Source of the DNA: Clostridium akagii DSM 12554
GTDB lineage: Bacteria; Bacillota; Clostridia; Clostridiales; Clostridiaceae
DNA length: 50,136 nucleotides
Assembly (NCBI RefSeq): GCF_000686725.1
Contig: NZ_JMLK01000027.1
Location: 1 to 50,136 of the forward strand
Reading direction: 5' to 3'
Made by a program: the position numbers and the translations under genes. Positions 45,408 through 50,136 of the stretch are shown piece after piece. The notes under the pieces were generated by a model that was given only the letters and a program-made list of their open reading frames with translations, was not told where the DNA came from and ran no database searches. Positions within the stretch are counted from its first letter, which is position 1, and each line of letters starts with the position of its first letter.

Positions 45408-46277
45408 CTATTTGTATTTATAATAATCCATTACAGACTTTTCTTCAAAGCCACACGCCTTGTATAAATTAAGTGCAATATTATTTTTACATTCCACATC
45501 CAATTCAACATCATTTATACTTTCTTTATTAATTATACGTAAAATCTCTATTAAAGTTGATTTTCCATAACCTTTACATCTAAAATTTGGCAATATTCCA
45601 AAACCACATATAAAGGCAGAATTATCGCTGTATTCTATCCTAATTTTACCGATAATTGATTTTTTTAATTCAACCATATATGTTACCGTATTTATGATTT
45701 CCTCTTCCTCCGGAAAACTTTCACACTCTTCTAATCCATAAAAAAATAATGCATTCTGTCTTGCTATTTCTTTCCTGTCTGCTTTCTCAGCTTTTCTTAA
45801 ACTGATTGAATTTGTATTTTCTAAAGAAGTTTTGTTAAGTAGCTTCATTCTATACTCTGAAAAATCATATTTCCCATGTACAGCCTTTATAAAAAAGGCT
45901 CCCGATATTGATTTACCATCTGATAATAGAAGTATCTTATTAAAGTTTCTCTTATTGCACTCATCTATTGCAAGTTCAAACAGCTTTGTAAATAAACCTT
46001 TCCTTCTAAAGTCTGGATGAGTCATACCATTGATTTCAGCATTATTACCTCCAAAGCTTGAAACACCAAGATAGGCTACTAAAACATCTTCTACATAATA
46101 TAAAAATTCATTAATTTTTTTTAAGTCTATTTCAGAATTTTTATATACACTTATCTTATAATCTAATTCTAATTTTAAATTGTTCTTGTCATTGGATCTG
46201 CAAATCTCTTGGAGCTGATTTATTTCTTTATATTCCTTTTCTGATATATATTGTTTTAAACAAATAACTTTTTTCAA
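45408..46277 (-). CDS. GNAT family N-acetyltransferase (two GNAT domains)
   Basis: The 289 residues appear to be two GNAT folds in tandem. The first (about 60-130) has the acetyl-CoA loop HPDFRRKGLFTKLFELAIDE. The second (about 150-289) has GFGILPNFRCKGYGKSTLIE followed by LDVECKNNIALNLYKACGFE, the usual final strand and helix. Both loops keep the R/Q-x-x-G-x-G/A pattern. Acetyl-CoA is the donor; the acceptor is not predictable. The start follows AGGTGGATTACT. It is the only intact acetyltransferase in this part of the window. Confidence 0.88.
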   Translation of the reverse strand: MKKVICLKQYISEKEYKEINQLQEICRSNDKNNLKLELDYKISVYKNSEIDLKKINEFLYYVEDVLVAYLGVSSFGGNNAEINGMTHPDFRRKGLFTKLFELAIDECNKRNFNKILLLSDGKSISGAFFIKAVHGKYDFSEYRMKLLNKTSLENTNSISLRKAEKADRKEIARQNALFFYGLEECESFPEEEEIINTVTYMVELKKSIIGKIRIEYSDNSAFICGFGILPNFRCKGYGKSTLIEILRIINKESINDVELDVECKNNIALNLYKACGFEEKSVMDYYKYK

Positions 46278-46496
46278 TAGTAATCCACCTCTTCATACAA
46301 ATTTAATTTCCATGCTAATTTATGATACTTTATCATTATTACAAAAAATACTAATATTATGGCTTAATTACTATTTCGACACAATTAGCCTAAACTATAG
46401 CACATATATTATATTAATTACATCTTCTTTATTCAATTTGAATTCCTCCCCCATTCTTTTGTATAAAAAAAAAGCCCTTATTTTAGACTCTAAATT

Positions 46497-47330
46497 TTAT
46501 AAATCTTGAATAAATTTTTTAATTATTGATTTTAATTCCTCATTGTTTTCAACGTACAATACATGTCTTCCTTGCATAATTTGAACCTTTTCATTTGGAA
46601 ACATAAAATTACTATAATGATTGAGTCCAACAGCGAAATCCTCGTCACCAGTTATGACAAGTACAGGGACTATTATTTCTTTTGTAATGTCATAATAACT
46701 TATAAAATACTCTTTATTGCTAAAAGCCTGATTTGCCATATATGTATTAATATTTTTTATATTACTAATAGTATCATTTACTTTTAGAAAGTTCTTATAA
46801 TCTTTATATTGAAGTTTATAAGATATATCCTTCTCTACAAGCATATTAAAAATATATTTCCATTTTTCCAATACAGAGTTACAATCTTCTATTTGTAATT
46901 TTTCTTGAGACAAAAATTCAGAGCCGTAAAATACTTGACTTTTAAGTGAGTCTTCTATATTTAGAGTACAATTTAATAGAATCAGCTTGTCAACAAATTT
47001 TTCAAATTTGTTGACATAATTTACAGCGATAATTCCCCCAAATGAATGTGCCATTACTATCCACTTTGATATCCCTAACTTTTTTCTGATTTCTTCAATA
47101 TCTTCTACAAGCCTATCTATTGAATAATCACTATCTATTCCTCCTTCTGACCTTCCACTTCCCCTTTGGTCAAAATATAATAGTTTCATAAACCCTTCCA
47201 ATGAATTACCACCTAATATTTCAAAATCATAACTACACCCTCCTGGTCCACCATGAATAAAAATACAAGGTATACCATTCCCTGACTGTTTTACATATAA
47301 ATTAACTTTATCACTCATTTCTAAATACAT
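46497..47330 (-). CDS. Alpha/beta hydrolase, proline iminopeptidase-like
   Basis: The 277 residues have the alpha/beta hydrolase fold. The oxyanion strand is IFIHGGPGGCSYDFEILGG (HGGPG). DQRGSGRSEGG is typical of prolyl iminopeptidases. WIVMAHSFGGIIAVNYVNKF carries the nucleophile Ser in an S-x-G type elbow (HSFGG). VITGDEDFAVG carries the acid, and MQGRHVLYVENNEEL the catalytic His. A helical lid occupies about residues 130-200. The substrate could be N-terminal Pro peptides or another ester or amide. The ATG follows a GGGGGATAATTA site. Confidence 0.88.
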   Translation of the reverse strand: MYLEMSDKVNLYVKQSGNGIPCIFIHGGPGGCSYDFEILGGNSLEGFMKLLYFDQRGSGRSEGGIDSDYSIDRLVEDIEEIRKKLGISKWIVMAHSFGGIIAVNYVNKFEKFVDKLILLNCTLNIEDSLKSQVFYGSEFLSQEKLQIEDCNSVLEKWKYIFNMLVEKDISYKLQYKDYKNFLKVNDTISNIKNINTYMANQAFSNKEYFISYYDITKEIIVPVLVITGDEDFAVGLNHYSNFMFPNEKVQIMQGRHVLYVENNEELKSIIKKFIQDL

Positions 47331-47604
47331 TAATTATCCCCCCGCTGTTCAATTTCTATATATAGTTATGTAGTAATTTTATTTCGTCAATTGGTTATAA
47401 TTTACTCTAGTGACTTAAATTCTACAATAATTATATCACATTATTGGTAAATTTAATATTATCTTGATTATTATTGTAAAATTATCCAATGGGATTGTAT
47501 TGTCTATTGAAGCTTTGAAATATCTATCATGCTGATTACTTAAAACCAATTTGCCTGTTCCTTTTAGCCACCTTTTTATTAGGTCATATTTTATTATTTG
47601 AAAT

Positions 47605-48212
47605 TTATTTATTTACATTTTTGTGTTGAACATATTCAATTATAGTGCCATCTAGATGTTTCACAGTCAAATTCATTCCTGTCGGAACTTTTTTTAAGTC
47701 TCTAATAATTAAAGCACCATTCTTTGATTGAAATTGTCCATATATGTAGAATGCTTGTTTCATAACTCCTTCAGTTTTAAAATTAGCTTTAGTATAAGCT
47801 TTAGTATAAGCTTTAATTGCTCCAATATTTTTTTCTGAAACTGTAAGCATAATTCTGTTAAGCCCTAATAATTGAAAACCATTTTCAATTATTTTTTTAG
47901 TTATAAATGTACCAATACCCTTGCCATGATAAGATTTATCCCCAATAAATATAAAGTATTCTCCAGATAAATTCACTTCACTAATTTGTGATATTCCAGT
48001 ATATCCAATTAACTTTTCGTTTGTAATATCTACGATTGCCTTATTGTAAGAAGAATTATCTAATAAAATCTTGTCAAACCATTGTGATATTTCATTTGCT
48101 GAAATATAGATGATGAATATCTTATAACTTCCTTATCCTTTATCCATAAAAAGAAATGTTCTTTATCTGATTTTTGTAAATTTCTAAATTTAATATTAAT
48201 ATTAATTACCAC
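47605..48212 (-). pseudogene. GNAT family acetyltransferase, frameshifted
   Basis: From a GTG at 48210-48212 the frame reads INIKFRNLQKSDKEHFFLWI, then KDKEVIRYSS. A shift near 48108 moves to SANEISQWFDKILLDNSSYN, KAIVDITNEKLIGYTGISQI, IFIGDKSYHGKGIGTFITKK (the acetyl-CoA loop) and IMLTVSEKNIGAIKAYTKAY. The second part alone gives a 123-residue product from an internal ATG at 47974, without the N-terminal strands. A 12-bp tandem duplication adds KAYT before ANFKTEG. Both changes point to a decaying gene. Confidence 0.8.
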
Positions 48213-48447
48213 CTTATACATTCATAGCACTAGTTATTTAGTCCACAATAATTTACCAATATGACTTAATTAACGATAATTGTATCATATTAGCATGTAA
48301 TAAACTCTTATTTTTGTATAAAATAGATATTATTTTTATCTGCTGTTTCTGGTTCATAGTATTCATCCCATGTTAATAAAGAAATGCAGAAAAGAGCTAC
48401 TGATAGTATTTGAGAATTAATAAGTTCTAAGAATGGCAAAATAAAAA
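48213..48447. other. Intergenic region, nothing supported
   Basis: AT-rich sequence between the broken acetyltransferase gene and the rnpB fragment. No frame with a ribosome site or RNA motif was seen. Confidence 0.4.
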
Positions 48448-48476
48448 ACACCAAGCTATTAACTTAGTGTTTTCAA
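48446..48476 (-). terminator. Terminator following the rnpB 3' fragment
   Basis: AACACTAAG and CTTGGTGTT arms form a stem with some mismatches, followed on the minus strand by TTTTATTTTG. Confidence 0.6.
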
Positions 48477-48477
48477 T

Positions 48478-48507
48478 GGACGAGTAGCCCTGTAAGCCGA
48501 GTTCTGT
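48478..48507 (-). ncRNA. rnpB: 3'-terminal fragment of RNase P RNA (rnpB)
   Basis: The minus strand reads ACAGAACTCGGCTTACAGGG then CTACTCGTCC, which is the 3' end of bacterial RNase P RNA (usual core: ACAGAA-CCCGGCUUA). The sequence upstream (48508 onward) is unrelated AT-rich DNA, so only about 30 bases remain. With its terminator this looks like the displaced end of rnpB left at one border of an inserted element. The full gene is not in the window. Confidence 0.65.
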
Positions 48508-48644
48508 ATTTGAAATTGCCTATATAATTATAAATGAATATATGTAATTATATCCTTTTGAAGTATTGATTCTTCTTTATTTCAGCTATATAAATATAAT
48601 TATAAATATATGAATATAAACAAGTATTTTCTTATTAGTATGGC

Positions 48645-48678
48645 AAGAGTATGGCAAAATTTTTCTTGCCATACTCTT
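48645..48678. terminator. Hairpin with TATGGCAA repeats at element border
   Basis: AAGAGTATGGCAA (48645-48657) and TTGCCATACTCTT (48666-48678) form a 13-bp stem. A direct repeat of GTATGGCAA precedes it. Similar TGGCAAA repeats often follow tyrosine integrase genes (compare 17205-17226). It may also terminate the unknown gene at 48697 on the minus strand. Confidence 0.6.
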
Positions 48679-48696
48679 TATTTTTAAACCCTCAAA

Positions 48697-49872
48697 TTAG
48701 AAAAGTTTTTTTATTTTAAACACATCTCTAATTCTACTTTCAATAATTTTCATATCATCTCTCATTAACAAATATTTAGAAATAAATTGTTCAATATTAT
48801 CAGTGTTAGTTCTAAATAAGTATAATTTAGTTAAATCGAATTTAGAAATATCGTAGTATTCCTGTTTATTGATATCCTTTAATCCAAAATGTAACATATT
48901 CCTCAAATCGCGTCCAAATTTTCTTGAATATAAGCTAGAAATCTTAAAATTATTGCTATTAAATAGCTTTTGCAAATATGCTTTGTCTTTTGAATATTTC
49001 AACATATTTTCAATGCTATCTAATGATTCATCATATTTAGTTGCGACATATTTCCCTAAAAATAATACCCACATTATGTTAGCATCATGCAAATTTCCAC
49101 TTTCTAATATATCATCAACTAATATAGATATATAACTTAATTCAGTTAAAATTAAAATAAGTCTAAATGCCGTAGTATAATCTATGTCAATATTTTTAAA
49201 TAGCTTCTCACTTTTATAGTCAAAAAACTCTATATGCAGCTCCACATTTTTAAACTTAATCATAGGTACTTTAATATCTGCAACTTTTGTTGATATTAAA
49301 AATAATATTGATGATGTAGTACTTGAATATTTTATTATTTGTTCTGGTGTCCAACTTGAGCCATCAACTTCATATAAGTAGTGATTATAAAAATAATCAG
49401 TGCCTAAAAATAAACCACTATTATTAATAATTTTATATATTAATGAAATATCATTTCTCAATAAATAAAATAAATCATGATTTTTCAGCTTAAATTCATC
49501 CAATTTACTATCTATTATATTATCAGCTTTATCTTTATAACTTCCATAAGTGTTATATAAATGTATATTGTTCCGAATTAATTTTAAATCATTGAAATAA
49601 TCTTCTTGATATCTATTGGGAATTGCTTCTTTAATTGCTTTTTTAATAGTATTATCTTCTATAGAATTAATGAAATTGATAGATTCATATACAAATACAG
49701 AAATATCAGGAATTAACTTAGCTATTAGAAATGAAATTCCATTTGCATTTCCATATCTCGCTTTTACATTATTATATTTTTGATTCATTTCTATATAATG
49801 TTTACAAATAATCATATAACATTTTGCATTCATAGCAATATCAATTAATGAACTATAGTATTTTTCTAACAT
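48697..49872 (-). CDS. Unknown helical protein with HEPN-like RNxxH motifs
   Basis: The 391 residues start at the ATG at 49870-49872 behind GAGGTGTACTTT; a longer frame lacks a site. I do not recognise the family. Helical segments alternate with Asn/Lys-rich loops. Two R-N-x-x-H motifs occur, LIRNNIHLYNTYG (about residue 120) and LRNMLHFGLKD (about 330); the second also reads R-x6-H. Such motifs are typical of HEPN domains, which include RNases of abortive infection and toxin systems. The gene lies between rnpB and tRNA-Arg fragments, suggesting cargo of an integrated element. A defence role is inference only. Confidence 0.55.
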   Translation of the reverse strand: MLEKYYSSLIDIAMNAKCYMIICKHYIEMNQKYNNVKARYGNANGISFLIAKLIPDISVFVYESINFINSIEDNTIKKAIKEAIPNRYQEDYFNDLKLIRNNIHLYNTYGSYKDKADNIIDSKLDEFKLKNHDLFYLLRNDISLIYKIINNSGLFLGTDYFYNHYLYEVDGSSWTPEQIIKYSSTTSSILFLISTKVADIKVPMIKFKNVELHIEFFDYKSEKLFKNIDIDYTTAFRLILILTELSYISILVDDILESGNLHDANIMWVLFLGKYVATKYDESLDSIENMLKYSKDKAYLQKLFNSNNFKISSLYSRKFGRDLRNMLHFGLKDINKQEYYDISKFDLTKLYLFRTNTDNIEQFISKYLLMRDDMKIIESRIRDVFKIKKLF

Positions 49873-50021
49873 AAAGTACACCTCATTTTTATTAAATATT
49901 CTACATAATTTTAAATATTCCTGCTTAATTTTACAAAAGAGTAAAAACAAAGAGTGGCACAAGCCACTCTTTAAAATAATCTTTATTTTCATTCTGTAAA
50001 CTGGCTTGTATCAATGCTTTA

Positions 50022-50065
50022 TGGTGCACCCAGGGGGAGTAGAACCCTCGACCATCAGATTCGAA
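50022..50065 (-). tRNA. 3' fragment of a tRNA-Arg-like gene (attachment-site remnant)
   Basis: The minus strand contains AATCTGATGGTCGAGGG, TTCTACTCCCCC and TGGGTGCACCA. These are the anticodon-arm 3' side, T-arm and acceptor end with encoded CCA expected of a tRNA starting GCACCCA, as Clostridial tRNA-Arg does. The T-arm has changes (TTCTA for TTCGA, and an unbalanced stem). The sequence upstream, toward 50136, is AT-rich and not tRNA, so the 5' half is absent. It is best read as the att duplicate left by an element. Confidence 0.6.
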
Positions 50066-50136
50066 AATAGCGATTTTATAAATTGTTATAATGTTTTATA
50101 AATGGCTGTATATAAGGCTTTAAGCCATACAACTAT

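Noticed and set aside
49873-49992. Extended N terminus of the unknown protein (40 extra residues).
   Set aside because: The ATG at 49872 has GAGGTG at proper distance; the longer start has none, and the extension includes a hairpin-like region.

Overview
The window looks like chromosome from a low-GC, anaerobic, spore-forming Firmicute, most likely a Clostridium sensu stricto relative. The supporting evidence is the very AT-rich DNA, strong GGAGG-type ribosome sites, a class III (anaerobic) ribonucleotide reductase, a Spo0E-family phosphatase, a lipoteichoic acid synthase, a T-box leader and a guanine riboswitch. TGA works as a normal stop here: the leuA stop overlaps the cimA start as ATGA. 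The many in-frame TGAs in the accessory regions are therefore real nonsense mutations.

Layout. 1-1.2 kb: a small Rrf2-type regulon (Rossmann oxidoreductase, 4-oxalocrotonate tautomerase, Rrf2 regulator) with four copies of a 19-bp palindromic operator. 1.2-2.3 kb: decayed phage DNA. 2.6-7.6 kb: VOC protein, broken nrdG beside intact nrdD, surE, and a CYTH protein. 7.7-13.9 kb: an unusual accessory block on the minus strand. It encodes a radical SAM protein, a triphosphate-tunnel (CYTH-like) protein, a SemiSWEET transporter, a thymidylate-kinase-like protein and a long NDP-kinase-like protein. A decayed second copy of the radical SAM/CYTH pair lies inside it, and the block sits between a DUF190 gene and a decayed CBS-domain gene. 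This is my best candidate for an undescribed nucleotide-centred system. 14-17.2 kb: wreckage of mobile DNA (enolase fragment, IS3-type remnant, repressor fragment, ImmA/IrrE peptidase, excisionase without a start codon, integrase with a nonsense codon) next to the 3' end of rlmD.

17.2-32.8 kb is orderly core genome: rlmD, an RDD protein, ltaS, then the branched-chain amino acid block. On the minus strand this runs ilvC, then leuA-cimA-leuC-leuD-leuB-ilvD; on the plus strand is ilvB behind a T-box leader that carries two antiterminator/terminator modules. CimA beside LeuA implies isoleucine made from pyruvate through citramalate, sharing LeuCDB with leucine synthesis.

32.9-48.2 kb: pbuG with a guanine riboswitch, an HD-GYP protein, mreB, a DUF4041 coiled-coil protein lacking its usual nuclease domain, a MIF-like protein, an orphan histidine kinase, a quinone-oxidoreductase-like enzyme, N5-(carboxyethyl)ornithine synthase, spo0E-like, a beta-repeat protein, a Ser-rich protein, a VOC protein, acetyltransferases and an alpha/beta hydrolase. 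48.4-50.1 kb: a probable integration hot spot. A large unknown protein with HEPN-like motifs lies between a 3' fragment of the RNase P RNA gene and a 3' fragment of a tRNA-Arg gene.
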